Shown here in pieces: positions 47,634 through 57,200 of a stretch of DNA of 64,000 bases (its first letter is position 1; every line of letters starts with the position of its first letter). Under the pieces are notes generated by a model. That model had not been told where the DNA came from, searched no databases, and saw nothing but the letters and a program-made list of their open reading frames with translations. Where the stretch lies: the NCBI GenBank assembly GCA_029261655.1, contig JAJDAY010000030.1, positions 62,001-126,000 on the forward strand, read 5' to 3'. The stretch is from Nitrospinaceae bacterium (GTDB lineage Bacteria > Nitrospinota > Nitrospinia > Nitrospinales > VA-1). The position numbers and the translations under genes are program-made.

Positions 47634-49224
47634 AAATATTTGCACCGTTTTGATAATTGCCTCCCTGTGCCTGGGTTTTTCCCCCAACCGGGCATCGGCG
47701 AACGGTTCCGCCGATCATCAGAACCATGCCGTCGATAAGGTTTTTACCTCTCCCTCAGAAGAACCCTCTCCGCATTCCGCCTCCGGCCATCAAACTCTCG
47801 GAGAAACCGTTTACAAGCACATGTGCGTTTATTGTCATGGCAGTGACGGCAATGGCGGCGGCAAAGCCACAGCCTATCTTTATCCCTGGCCAAGAGATTT
47901 TCGTAAAGGCGTTTTCAAGCATCGATCCACTCCCAGCGGGGCGTTGCCACTCGATAAAGATATTTTCCAAACCATATCGAGAGGCGTTCCGGGAACGTCC
48001 ATGCCCGCCTGGGGCCAGGCCCTGACCGAAGATGAAACCTGGTCGGTGGTGCAATACATCAAAAAATTTTCCAATCGGTTTGCGGCGGAGAGTCCCAAAG
48101 ACCCGGTGGTCGTTTCTCCCGCGCCCGTTTCGACACCGGAACGGGTCGGTCGGGGAAAGGATCTTTACGGCGAGTTGCGCTGTTCCCGTTGTCACGGAAC
48201 CGACCTTAAAGGCAACGGTCCCCTGGCCGACAAACTTTACGATCTTTGGGACCACCGCGCCTTTATCTATGATTTGACCAATCCGAATACTTTCAAATTC
48301 GGATATGAACTGAAGGATATCTACCTCACCCTGACCACCGGCCTCGACGGTTCGCCGATGAAGGCTTACGATGACCTGTCCGATCAGAAACGCTGGGATC
48401 TTGCCCTTTACATCAAATCTCAAATTCAGCATGAAAAATTCCAGAAGGCGGAATATGAAACCGATCTCATGACAAAAGTCATTGATAAAGAGATCGACCT
48501 GGACCCGGACAACCCGATATGGAAAGACGTCCCTGTTCAAGAAGTACACATGATTCCGCTCAGCGCCAGGGCCAACCCGGTGAACCGGGTCGAGTTTAAG
48601 TCTGTGGTCAATGACGAAGGCATTTTCTTTCGGCTGGAATGGGACGACGCTCTTGCCGACCGCACCTCCAGCCGTCACCAGGATTTCAAGGACGCCATCG
48701 CCATGGAGTTTTCCTTAGGCGATGTTCTTCTGCACAAGTTTGGGCATAACGAACCTTTTTTTGGCATGGGGAATCGCGGCAAAGTCGTGAACATCTGGCA
48801 ATGGCGGGCCGACTGGCAGACCGAAATCGAGACCAAGGAAAAGTTGGAATACGCTACCCAGGGAATGGATATGGACACCATGAGATTTGGCGGCGAGGTC
48901 AATCCGGTAGACTCTTTGAATCCGTTCAGGGATGTTCCCGTCGAAGAATTGAACGCGGAAGGGTTCGGAACCTTGACCCCCCAGCCCCAAACCAAGCAAA
49001 ATGTACTTGGAAAAGGGGTGTGGAAAGAGGGTAAATGGCGGGTTGTTTTTTATAGGGCCTTGGAATCTTTGAATAAATGGGATATAAAGTTTCAAAGCAA
49101 ACAACCTGTTTTGGTTTCCTTCGCCGTTTGGGACGGCGCGCACCAGGATAGAAATGGACGCAAAGTGGTTTCCATGTGGCAGAGGTTCCACTTTTCCAAT
49201 AAAAATTTTGACAGCGAAAAATAA
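47581..49224 (+). CDS. Di-heme cytochrome c fused to ethylbenzene-dehydrogenase gamma-like heme-binding domain (NxrC-like candidate)
   Basis: CVYCHGSDGNGGGKA and CSRCHGTDLKGNGPLADKL heme c sites; C-terminal EVHMIPLSARANPVNRVEFKSVVNDEGIFFRLEWDDALAD...WRVVFYRALES as in DMSO-reductase-family gamma subunits. Confidence 0.82.
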   Translation: MVMKSHTHYRLPISESVKNICTVLIIASLCLGFSPNRASANGSADHQNHAVDKVFTSPSEEPSPHSASGHQTLGETVYKHMCVYCHGSDGNGGGKATAYLYPWPRDFRKGVFKHRSTPSGALPLDKDIFQTISRGVPGTSMPAWGQALTEDETWSVVQYIKKFSNRFAAESPKDPVVVSPAPVSTPERVGRGKDLYGELRCSRCHGTDLKGNGPLADKLYDLWDHRAFIYDLTNPNTFKFGYELKDIYLTLTTGLDGSPMKAYDDLSDQKRWDLALYIKSQIQHEKFQKAEYETDLMTKVIDKEIDLDPDNPIWKDVPVQEVHMIPLSARANPVNRVEFKSVVNDEGIFFRLEWDDALADRTSSRHQDFKDAIAMEFSLGDVLLHKFGHNEPFFGMGNRGKVVNIWQWRADWQTEIETKEKLEYATQGMDMDTMRFGGEVNPVDSLNPFRDVPVEELNAEGFGTLTPQPQTKQNVLGKGVWKEGKWRVVFYRALESLNKWDIKFQSKQPVLVSFAVWDGAHQDRNGRKVVSMWQRFHFSNKNFDSEK

Positions 49225-49330
49225 AGCAAATTCACTATAAATAGTAACCACAAGTTTTGAAATTTTTCTTCCAGGTTGTGAGATCCGGAAGACGAAAAGA
49301 TTTTCTTTAAAATGATGGGAGGTAAGTCTC

Positions 49331-50953
49331 ATGTCTGAAGACAACAGAGACAACGAAGAAGAAATCAATAAAGAAGAGGCGGTCGATACCGAGGAGACTC
49401 TTCAAGACGAAGCAGAAGACACCGCCTTGGTCGAGTCTGACGATTCAGATGAGATCGATGAGTTTGAGGAAGATGAATCGGATGAAATTGAAGAGGTCGA
49501 AGAAGTCGTTGTCCCTGAGGTCGGAGCCTGCCTGGTTCTCGGTCAGGGGGATGACTCAATGGTGTTGGCTAACAGAGGCGCCGATGATCCAGGCGACAAC
49601 ACGTTGTGTGAGCCTCAGTTCATCACCCGCTATGGCGACTATTTTTTCGTTTCCGACCGTGGCAACCATCGAGTTCTGATTTGGGAGCAATGTCCTGAAG
49701 AAAATGGAGAACCGTCGGGCCTGGTTCTCGGTCAGGAAGATTTTGCCGACTGTCTGGAAAATCGCGGAATGAGCACCACGCTGGATGAAATGACCTCCGG
49801 TCTGGGAGACGAAGATCTGGACGGGTTCACGATCAGTAAAGCGGAAGAGGACACGCTATCCCAGCCATCGGGCATCACCGTGATTGACGGAAAATTATAT
49901 GTGGTGGACAGTGGCAATCACCGCGCCCTCCGTTATGCCGGTTTGCCTACGGAAGATGGAGAAGTTCCTGCCCTTGTTTTAGGGCAGGACAATCTCGACG
50001 CCAACGATGCTAACCGGGATGACCTGTGTGGATCTGGGTCGCTGTTTTTCCCGATGGGCATTTGTTCCGGTGACGACCAGCATGTGTTCATCGCCGATAA
50101 AGACAATCACCGCGTATTGATCTGGAACAAAATTCCTTTCGGCAACGGCTGGAACGCTGACCTCTGCCTGGGGCAGGGGGGAATGGACGACCGCGAACCC
50201 AACCGGGGAGAATTTGACAATGTCGGCGCCGATACCCTCAGTTTTCCGACCGGGGTTTTCTACCACGCTGAAACGGATAAAGTATTCGTGGTCGATCAAG
50301 GAAACCACCGGGTGCTGATCTGGAACAAGCTCCCCAACGAATTTGGCCGGGCGGCGGATGTCGTCATTGGGCAAAAGGATTTTCACGGCAGAGAACCTAA
50401 CTCAGGTATGGGCCGCAACCGCTGTAGCGATGCAGGGCTTTATTTTCCGACGGATGTCGTGTTTGGCCGGGCGGGACTGTTCATCTCCGATACGGAAAAT
50501 CATCGCGTCCTGTACTGGAAGGAAGTTCCCACAGAAAACGGTCAGCCTGCGGATCTGGTTTTAGGGCAAAAATGGTTCACCGACAATAAGGTCAACCGTG
50601 GGGGAACGGCAAACGGCTCCACGTTCAACGATCCCTTCGGTTTGTTTCTGGAAGAAGACCCGGACGAGGATTGGGACGACGCCGAATTGGAGTTGGAAGA
50701 AGGCGAGGAAGAGCCCAAGCCCAAGTTCAAGCTCTATGTTGCCGACCGGGGAAATTCCAGGATCGCCATCTGGGATGAACTTCCTCCTCCTCCACAAACA
50801 GAAGAGGATGAAGAGAGCGACGAACATGAAATGCTTCTGGACGATCCGAATGCACTCATTGGCGAGGATACCGATGAGGACTATTGGGGTGATGAGGAAG
50901 AAGAGGAAGGCGAAAGCGAAGAAGGCCCGCCAAAAGAAATCCCTTCGGTCTGA
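49331..50953 (+). CDS. Acidic NHL-type beta-propeller protein, no signal peptide
   Basis: Recurring LVLGQxDF...FVSDRGNHRVLIW units; highly acidic N- and C-terminal tails. Confidence 0.85.
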   Translation: MSEDNRDNEEEINKEEAVDTEETLQDEAEDTALVESDDSDEIDEFEEDESDEIEEVEEVVVPEVGACLVLGQGDDSMVLANRGADDPGDNTLCEPQFITRYGDYFFVSDRGNHRVLIWEQCPEENGEPSGLVLGQEDFADCLENRGMSTTLDEMTSGLGDEDLDGFTISKAEEDTLSQPSGITVIDGKLYVVDSGNHRALRYAGLPTEDGEVPALVLGQDNLDANDANRDDLCGSGSLFFPMGICSGDDQHVFIADKDNHRVLIWNKIPFGNGWNADLCLGQGGMDDREPNRGEFDNVGADTLSFPTGVFYHAETDKVFVVDQGNHRVLIWNKLPNEFGRAADVVIGQKDFHGREPNSGMGRNRCSDAGLYFPTDVVFGRAGLFISDTENHRVLYWKEVPTENGQPADLVLGQKWFTDNKVNRGGTANGSTFNDPFGLFLEEDPDEDWDDAELELEEGEEEPKPKFKLYVADRGNSRIAIWDELPPPPQTEEDEESDEHEMLLDDPNALIGEDTDEDYWGDEEEEEGESEEGPPKEIPSV

Positions 50954-50987
50954 ATCACAAAAAGTCCGAACGGGCAAATAATATTGT

Positions 50988-51023
50988 AATGGTTCACGCC
51001 TTCGGGCGTGGGCCATTTTTTTT
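50988..51023 (+). terminator. Rho-independent terminator with UUCG loop
   Basis: AATGGTTCACGCC-TTCG-GGCGTGGGCCATT followed by T8. Confidence 0.88.
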
Positions 51024-51034
51024 GAGGCAATGCG

Positions 51035-51556
51035 ATGTCTAAAATCGTGATCGTTCAGGGAAGCTTGAACCCGGAATCCAAAACCGCCATCGTGGTGGCT
51101 CAGACCGAGAAGGTTTTGAAGTCCAGAAACATCGAATTTGAAACCCTGGATCTTCGTTCGCTTGAACTGCAGTTTTGCGACGGGAGAAGTTTAAAAGATT
51201 ACAACGAGGACATGCGGCAGGCGTATCGAATTTTAGAATCCGCGGATGGTTTTATTTTTGCCATGCCGGTCTATTGCTGGTCGATGTCCGGCGTCGTCAA
51301 GAACCTGATCGACATCACCGCAGGCGCACTCGAAAACAAGGTCGCCGGCATTCTATGTAACGCCGGGGGGAACCGGTCCTTCATGTCTTCGGCGGATTTG
51401 ATCAATGTACTGTATTACGAATCCGGCGTGATGACCGTCCATCCCGTTGTCTACACCAGCTACGAAGATTTTGATAATGGGAAGCTGGTCGCCCCAAACC
51501 CCCTCGCCAAAATCCCCGCCATGGTCGATGGCTTGATGAAACAGCTCGCCGGGTGA
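51035..51556 (+). CDS. NADPH-dependent FMN reductase/flavodoxin-like protein
   Basis: KIVIVQGSLNPESKTAIVVAQTEKVL...FAMPVYCWSMSGVVKNLIDITAG. Confidence 0.88.
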   Translation: MSKIVIVQGSLNPESKTAIVVAQTEKVLKSRNIEFETLDLRSLELQFCDGRSLKDYNEDMRQAYRILESADGFIFAMPVYCWSMSGVVKNLIDITAGALENKVAGILCNAGGNRSFMSSADLINVLYYESGVMTVHPVVYTSYEDFDNGKLVAPNPLAKIPAMVDGLMKQLAG

Positions 51557-51590
51557 CTAGAAAATTTACTTTCTACAACCGCTCACTTCT

Positions 51591-52115
51591 TCAAAAAGTT
51601 TTTTGATAAAGAGCAATCGCGTCCTGGATTATTTTTATGGCCTCCGCCCGCCCCAGGAATTTTTCCACCACCACCAGTTTTTTCTCCAAACTCTTGTAGT
51701 CCTCAAAAAACCGTTTCACCTCTACCATGCGATGCGGAGGAAGTTCCTCGATGGCGTTGTAGTGAGCGTATTCCGGGTCGTGGGCATGAACCGCGATGAT
51801 TTTATCATCCGTTTCCCCCTGATCCACCATTTCCATCACGCCAATGGGTTTGGCCATGACGATCGATAACGGATACACCGGCTCCTGGCCCAACACCAAT
51901 ACATCTAAAGGATCGTTGTCATCGGCGTAGGTTCGCGGGATGAACCCGTAATTGGCCGGATACTGAACGGAACTGTATAAAATCCGGTCCACGCGGATCA
52001 ATCCTGTGGCCTTGTCCAGTTCATATTTGGTTTTCGATCCTTTGGGTACTTCGATAATAGCAGGGAAAAGATCAGGGATCTCCCCGCCCAGGTCCACATC
52101 GTGCCAGGGATTCAT
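51591..52115 (-). CDS. ppa: Inorganic pyrophosphatase
   Basis: [55 protein letters not shown]. Confidence 0.97.
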   Translation of the reverse strand: MNPWHDVDLGGEIPDLFPAIIEVPKGSKTKYELDKATGLIRVDRILYSSVQYPANYGFIPRTYADDNDPLDVLVLGQEPVYPLSIVMAKPIGVMEMVDQGETDDKIIAVHAHDPEYAHYNAIEELPPHRMVEVKRFFEDYKSLEKKLVVVEKFLGRAEAIKIIQDAIALYQKTF

Positions 52116-52585
52116 ATATCAATTTGTCTCAAAAAAGGTTTCAAATTCAGGGTGAGTTATTCAAAAAAAGGCGGGCGTCTTTGTCTACCGTTCCTCCATG
52201 TTAGCATGGAAATATTTGTTCGCCAAAAGACAATGCCGTTTCACACAATTACCTAAGTTGCAACCGGGTCGGGATAGACTGACAGCGATCCACTCTGTAG
52301 GGTTGCAGGTGATTAAATTTCATAGACTTCCTACCCTCCCTTGGCACAAAAAAGCAACTAGCGTATTTATCCGACAATAAAACATTTAAAACACTTAAAA
52401 CATATTTTACTTGTAAAAGCATATTAAGTGGCTTAGTATTTGTCCTGCCCGTTGTGAATCCGGGTTTCAGGCTTTGATAGACGATATGTCCAATACGTTA
52501 TTGGTATAGGGATTTTTGCTGCTGCGTCTTTCAAAGCACCGGGGGCCTATTTAACTTATTCAATATTCAACTTTGGAGCAGTGAC

Positions 52586-53128
52586 ATGAAAACATGGATG
52601 AAACGTACTGGCGTATTAATTGTTAGTTTGGGATTTATGGCATGCACGACAACGTCTGGGTATTCAGAGAAAGCAGAAGGCAAGCTCACGGACGCGAATA
52701 TCGCCGCGATCGTGGTTGGGGCAAATAAAATTGACATCTCCGCCGCCAAATTAGCTTTGGATCAATCCACCAATGGCGAAATAAAAGAATTTGCTCAGCG
52801 TATGGCCACGGATCATCAAGCGGTTTTAGATTCCGCCGTCAAGCTTGTGACGCGGTTGGGCGTCGACCCTCAAAATAATGACTTGGTTCATGCTTTGGGA
52901 AAGCAGTCCATGGAGCATGAAGCGAAACTTAAAACATTGTCTGGGGGTGAGTTCGATAAAGCTTATATCGATCATGAAGTTGCCTACCACGAAGCTGTCA
53001 TTGGCGTCATAAAAGATCAACTCATTCCTGGCGCGGATAACGGGGAGCTGAAAGACATGCTCATCTCCGTCGTGCCGGCGTTTGAAGCGCATCTTGCTCA
53101 CAGTAAGATGGTTCAGGGAAAAATATAG
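52586..53128 (+). CDS. DUF4142-type lipoprotein
   Basis: Lipobox-like GFMACTTT; ANIAAIVVGANKIDISAAKLALDQSTNGEIKEFAQRMATDHQAVLDSAVKL. Confidence 0.85.
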   Translation: MKTWMKRTGVLIVSLGFMACTTTSGYSEKAEGKLTDANIAAIVVGANKIDISAAKLALDQSTNGEIKEFAQRMATDHQAVLDSAVKLVTRLGVDPQNNDLVHALGKQSMEHEAKLKTLSGGEFDKAYIDHEVAYHEAVIGVIKDQLIPGADNGELKDMLISVVPAFEAHLAHSKMVQGKI

Positions 53129-53508
53129 TGGGAGTTTATTTTTCACGAATAGAAAAAAGGTTTGCAGGGTATTCAAAATTAAATTTGATGCTCTGCGCCC
53201 TTTTTTTCGCCTCCTGCGTGAATTCTATTGGGAAGGGGAATCTTGAACGACAACCTCAGGTTCATGAGGTGGAAATAAAAAAGTTTCAGTTCAAGCCCGC
53301 GAACTTAACAATTCATTCAGGAGATATCGTGCGGTGGGTCAACCGGGATATTGTTCCGCACCGCGTGGCGGACTCTCGGCGGAAAAAATGGGAATCTCAC
53401 GATATGAAACCGAAAGACTCATTCGACCAGCCTGTTTTTGTGTCGACCCTCTACATTTGCGTGCTTCACCCTGGCATGGAAGCGAATATAGTTGTGCAAG
53501 AAAGTTGA
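53128..53508 (+). CDS. Cupredoxin-like lipoprotein
   Basis: GTG start overlapping previous stop; LCALFFASC lipobox; FQFKPANLTIHSGDIVRWVNRDIVPHRV...YICVLHPGMEANIVV (His-Cys-His-Met type-1 Cu ligands). Confidence 0.85.
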   Translation: MGVYFSRIEKRFAGYSKLNLMLCALFFASCVNSIGKGNLERQPQVHEVEIKKFQFKPANLTIHSGDIVRWVNRDIVPHRVADSRRKKWESHDMKPKDSFDQPVFVSTLYICVLHPGMEANIVVQES

Positions 53509-53551
53509 TAAAGGTTGGCTGGGAGCTAAAAACGTGCCGTCCCGATGTCCG

Positions 53552-54178
53552 CTATTTAATTTTGAATTTACAAACCTCTCCGCCACGGACGATACATTCC
53601 TCGTGTTCGATTTCCCGGTCAATGAGTGATTCGAGCAACGCGCAATCAAGCTGGCAGACTTCTTCAAACTCCTGCGCCAAATGATGGTAGATGCAGTTGT
53701 GTGCCTTGAGGACTGGAAGTTTTTCTCCATCCTGCGAGGAGACTTCGGTCTTGTAGCCCAATGTCTGCATTATCTTCGAAACTTCATGAATTTTTTCCGG
53801 CAAACTCAATCCCTGAAGCTTGGGTTTCAAACTCTGGGCAAGACCCCTGCCAATTTCTTTCAAATTTTCTTCAAGGCCCGGGCTGCCAAGCTGACCTTTT
53901 ATGGATTTTAACAGCAACTCAGCAAACCAGGAATATTGTTTGGGAAAAAGTTCGATCCCGTTTTTGCTCAGAACATATACACGCCCGGGACGACCTCCCG
54001 TATTGGTCAAATCCCCTTTTTCAATGTACCCTCCCTGTTCCAGAGTCAACGCGTGTTGTTGCACAGCTGTGCGGGTTATTCCCAGTTTATTTGCCAGGTC
54101 ATCGATCGTGAGTCCTTTTTTATTATATAAAAGGGCCTCAAGAAATTCATGCTGGCGGTGTCCGAATCCATAAAACAT
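53552..54178 (-). CDS. SufR-like winged-HTH transcriptional regulator with C-terminal Cys cluster
   Basis: LTIDDLANKLGITRTAVQQHALTLEQGGYIEKGDLTNTGGRPGRVYVLS; C-terminal NCIYHHLAQEFEEVCQLDCALLESLIDREIEHEECIVRGGEVCKF. Confidence 0.82.
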   Translation of the reverse strand: MFYGFGHRQHEFLEALLYNKKGLTIDDLANKLGITRTAVQQHALTLEQGGYIEKGDLTNTGGRPGRVYVLSKNGIELFPKQYSWFAELLLKSIKGQLGSPGLEENLKEIGRGLAQSLKPKLQGLSLPEKIHEVSKIMQTLGYKTEVSSQDGEKLPVLKAHNCIYHHLAQEFEEVCQLDCALLESLIDREIEHEECIVRGGEVCKFKIK

Positions 54179-54388
54179 ATTTTACCGTCTCTAATGTCAG
54201 ATGCACTCCAATGTTAAGTATACCAGTAATTTAGCGGCCTTTCCTCAATAAGCCCAAAAGAGGTTTACTTTCAAAACCATTCAGCCCTCCAGCCAAAATC
54301 CAGTTGACTTCAAATTTCTCAGGGGTTATTTTTGAGGGCATACGATCAGCCTTTATAATCCGCCAATTTCCAGGGGGTTTTAACAACC

Positions 54389-55057
54389 ATGAAACTCCAC
54401 AAGCCGCTCTCTTTGTTGATACAGGTCATCGTGACCGTTCCTTTGCTTCTGGGGACGGCCCAGGCCCGTTCGAATAATGCCTGTGATCAATTAACTCATC
54501 CCCTGCACACGAAGGTCAATAACGTGAAAGACCGGGGCGGGATGTGGGACCGCTATGAAAAAAGCCGTCAACTGAGAGAACATTCCTCACTCGCATTGAA
54601 AGTCGATTCGAAAGTCGTCAGTCTCATGTTCACCCTGAATTACCTTTGCTCCACGCAGGAGGGAATCCCCTATAACGATGTCGCGCAATACATCGTCCCC
54701 CAGGTCAAGGAAATCGGCGAGGAAAGTTTCATCAAGAAGCACGTGGCTCTTGGGCATAGCTTAAAGGATGTGACCGACTGGGTGAACTACGGCAGGTTTT
54801 CAGTGAAACATCTGAACCGCAAATTGGACATGGGCCAGATCAAAAAAACAGTGGAGCAGGTGAAAGTCCCTGTCGATCGTTATGTGGAGTTGTTCCAAAA
54901 GGTTCAAGCGCCGAAGGCGGTGATCGCCGATACCAAAGCCCTCATAGCAGATATCGAAAAGCTCAAGGAGGCCGACCCTTACCTCAAGCAAGCCGATTAC
55001 GAAAATGGTCAGGTCCCGCATTCATCTATCCTGTCTAACACAGGAGATGAAATGTGA
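54389..55057 (+). CDS. Hypothetical secreted protein
   Basis: Signal peptide MKLHKPLSLLIQVIVTVPLLLGTAQA; 222 aa helical. Confidence 0.65.
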   Translation: MKLHKPLSLLIQVIVTVPLLLGTAQARSNNACDQLTHPLHTKVNNVKDRGGMWDRYEKSRQLREHSSLALKVDSKVVSLMFTLNYLCSTQEGIPYNDVAQYIVPQVKEIGEESFIKKHVALGHSLKDVTDWVNYGRFSVKHLNRKLDMGQIKKTVEQVKVPVDRYVELFQKVQAPKAVIADTKALIADIEKLKEADPYLKQADYENGQVPHSSILSNTGDEM

Positions 55058-55105
55058 TCGGGAGAACTCTCAAGAGGGAGGTCAGTTGAGCTTGGAGTTC
55101 AGCTA

Positions 55106-55957
55106 TTAGCCGGACCGGGCATTGCATTCAAATATATCCTCATCCGTCCAGATCACTTCCAGATAATCGGGGATGAGGGTTTTTTCGTTAATGAAAGCCT
55201 GGGCGATTTCCTGGGGAGCAAGATTGAGGGCCTGGCGGAGGTCGGTTTTCTTTAACTTGGTTTCCAGAAGGTCCGCCCCTTTGAAGTCGGTACCGTCGAG
55301 GATGGCTCGTTGCAAATTGGCGGAGCTCACGTTGGCTCCCGTCAGATTCGCTCCTGTCAGGTCAGCGCCCCTGAGATCGGCTTCGCCCAAATCGACTCCT
55401 GAAAAATTAGCGTTGGTGAGGTCGGCCTCGACCATGTCGACCCCGTGGCAATTCGCCCCCCTGAAATCCGCGCCTTTTAAAACAGATTTATTAAAATTAG
55501 CCCCGCGGCTGTAATATCCCTCCCGTGTATAACGACCTTGCAGGTTGGCCTCCTGCAAATTCGCGTTGGTGAGGTCCGACTGAATAAAGCTGGTTTCGAC
55601 CAGTTTCGCCTTGAAAAAATTTGCTCCCACCAGGGCCGCCTCGGCAAAAATGGCTCCCATCGTGTCGGCTTCCTGAAAATTGGCTCCGGAAAGGTCGGAC
55701 TTGATTAATTTTGCCTGATTGAGATTGGCTTTGGTGAAATCAGCCTGAATCAGTATCGCTTGCGTGAAATCGGCCGTGATGAGTTTTGCGCCCACAAATT
55801 TACTGTTCTTAAGACGGGTGCCACTGAAATTGGTGGACATGAGAATGCCCGAACTCAAGTCAATGCCATCGAGATCCGCACCGCTTAAATTTTCGCCCGC
55901 AAGATTATTTTTTGACCTTTCCAGCCCGGTCCGATCATTTTTGTCTATTTTTGCCAT
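55106..55957 (-). CDS. Pentapeptide-repeat protein
   Basis: Extended A(D/N)LxX repeats, e.g. ADLTNANFSGVDLGEADLRGADLTGANLTGANVSSANL. Confidence 0.95.
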   Translation of the reverse strand: MAKIDKNDRTGLERSKNNLAGENLSGADLDGIDLSSGILMSTNFSGTRLKNSKFVGAKLITADFTQAILIQADFTKANLNQAKLIKSDLSGANFQEADTMGAIFAEAALVGANFFKAKLVETSFIQSDLTNANLQEANLQGRYTREGYYSRGANFNKSVLKGADFRGANCHGVDMVEADLTNANFSGVDLGEADLRGADLTGANLTGANVSSANLQRAILDGTDFKGADLLETKLKKTDLRQALNLAPQEIAQAFINEKTLIPDYLEVIWTDEDIFECNARSG

Positions 55958-55983
55958 TGCGTAGTACTTTCTTGAGACGAGGG

Positions 55984-57096
55984 TTAGCTACAGTAAGGCG
56001 GGATGCCTTCTTCCACCCATTCGCCCACTTTAGCGTTTAAGATATTTTCATGATTCTTTGTGATTCCCGCAACCATTTTTTTACTGGATGCCTCGAACTT
56101 TTCGAGGATTTTTTCCGGCGAGTCCTTGAGCAGGTTGCCGAATCTGGGTTGACATTGCAGATTGCCGACGTCGCAACAGGGCGTCATATCACCATCTTGC
56201 CGGACGGTCATGATGTCGATCGATCCCCTGGCCGCGGGGCATTCGATCAGATAATTGTCCTTTGGAAAGGGGGTCGACGTCATCGCCCGCCGCCCAAGCG
56301 CGTCCACTTTGAAGGCGGGCAAAAGGTTGATTCCGAAAGTAAATTCTTTTTTCTGGGCGAAAGATCCGGTATTGCCCATGTGCTTTAAGTAGGCAGCTTC
56401 ATTGCAGTCGGGGTCGGTATGGATCAGACTCACGACTTTGTCCTGGTATTCTCCCAGCAGATTTTTCACATGGGCGTAGGTTTCCCCTTGTCGCGTGAAA
56501 AAATCTAAAAGCAGTCCCAGCTGTTTGTTTAAGTCCGGAAGATTTTCAAAAACCACATTCACCAGCAGATGATTCTGCAATTCAAGAACTTTTTTTAATA
56601 AGGGTTTTTGAAACCGTTCCCAGGAAACAGGGTACAAGGTGATGTCGATTCGTCCGCCCAGTTTCATGATCTCCACCAGTCGCAGCCAGCGTTTGGACTG
56701 ATCGGAGTTGATGTCCAGATTGGTGTGCAGGCAAACGTTGGGTGTCACCGTGCGGAATATTTTAAAAATTTCTACGATGTCGGGGTTTTGCGACGCTTCC
56801 CCTCCGGTCATGTTGATCTCCTGCTGGGCGAGAGCGTTTAAGGAATCGACCTTCTTAATGTTTTCCGCCATGATTCTGGCGTCTTCCAGAGACAGATGCC
56901 ACTCGGATTTGGGCAGGTTCCCCAAAGGCTCGTACACATGGCAATCGACGCATTCGTCGCGGTTGTAGCGATTGCAACTGGCTTCTACAAAAATACTCAG
57001 CATTTTGAATGATTCATTCGAATTGACTGTTGGCGGCTCCCGCCTTGGTGATAGGATCGTTCTGCCATTATAGGGCGAATTTGGGCAGGCTCCCAA
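55984..57096 (-). CDS. Radical SAM/SPASM-like protein with non-canonical Cys motif
   Basis: FVEASCNRYNRDECVDCHVY; INMTGGEASQNPDIVEIF; C-terminal CPAARGSIDIMTVRQDGDMTPCCDVGNLQCQPRFGNLL. Confidence 0.75.
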   Translation of the reverse strand: MGACPNSPYNGRTILSPRREPPTVNSNESFKMLSIFVEASCNRYNRDECVDCHVYEPLGNLPKSEWHLSLEDARIMAENIKKVDSLNALAQQEINMTGGEASQNPDIVEIFKIFRTVTPNVCLHTNLDINSDQSKRWLRLVEIMKLGGRIDITLYPVSWERFQKPLLKKVLELQNHLLVNVVFENLPDLNKQLGLLLDFFTRQGETYAHVKNLLGEYQDKVVSLIHTDPDCNEAAYLKHMGNTGSFAQKKEFTFGINLLPAFKVDALGRRAMTSTPFPKDNYLIECPAARGSIDIMTVRQDGDMTPCCDVGNLQCQPRFGNLLKDSPEKILEKFEASSKKMVAGITKNHENILNAKVGEWVEEGIPPYCS

Positions 57097-57200
57097 AGTA
57101 TTTCGAGGAGGCTATGGGTCCGCGAAAAAGATAGAACTGAAATCAAAAAATTCCGCACCAAGGCGGTCATTTCCCTTTCCGGGAAGGAAGTGAGTTCGGG

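Noticed and set aside
47755-48678. 307-aa minus-strand ORF
   Set aside because: Antisense to the NxrC-like cytochrome gene, which has clear heme motifs.
52342-52356. TGGCACAAAAAAGCAA as a second sigma-54 promoter
   Set aside because: GG to GC spacing is 9 rather than 10 and the -12 TTGC is absent; the nearest downstream gene is over 200 bp away.
52198-52380. 60-aa plus-strand ORF in an intergenic gap
   Set aside because: No ribosome-binding site or protein-like pattern noticed; probably chance.
55173-55964. Plus-strand ORFs with regular repeats (e.g. LAPVRFAPVRSAPLRSA)
   Set aside because: Repeat is only the antisense reading of the pentapeptide-repeat gene.
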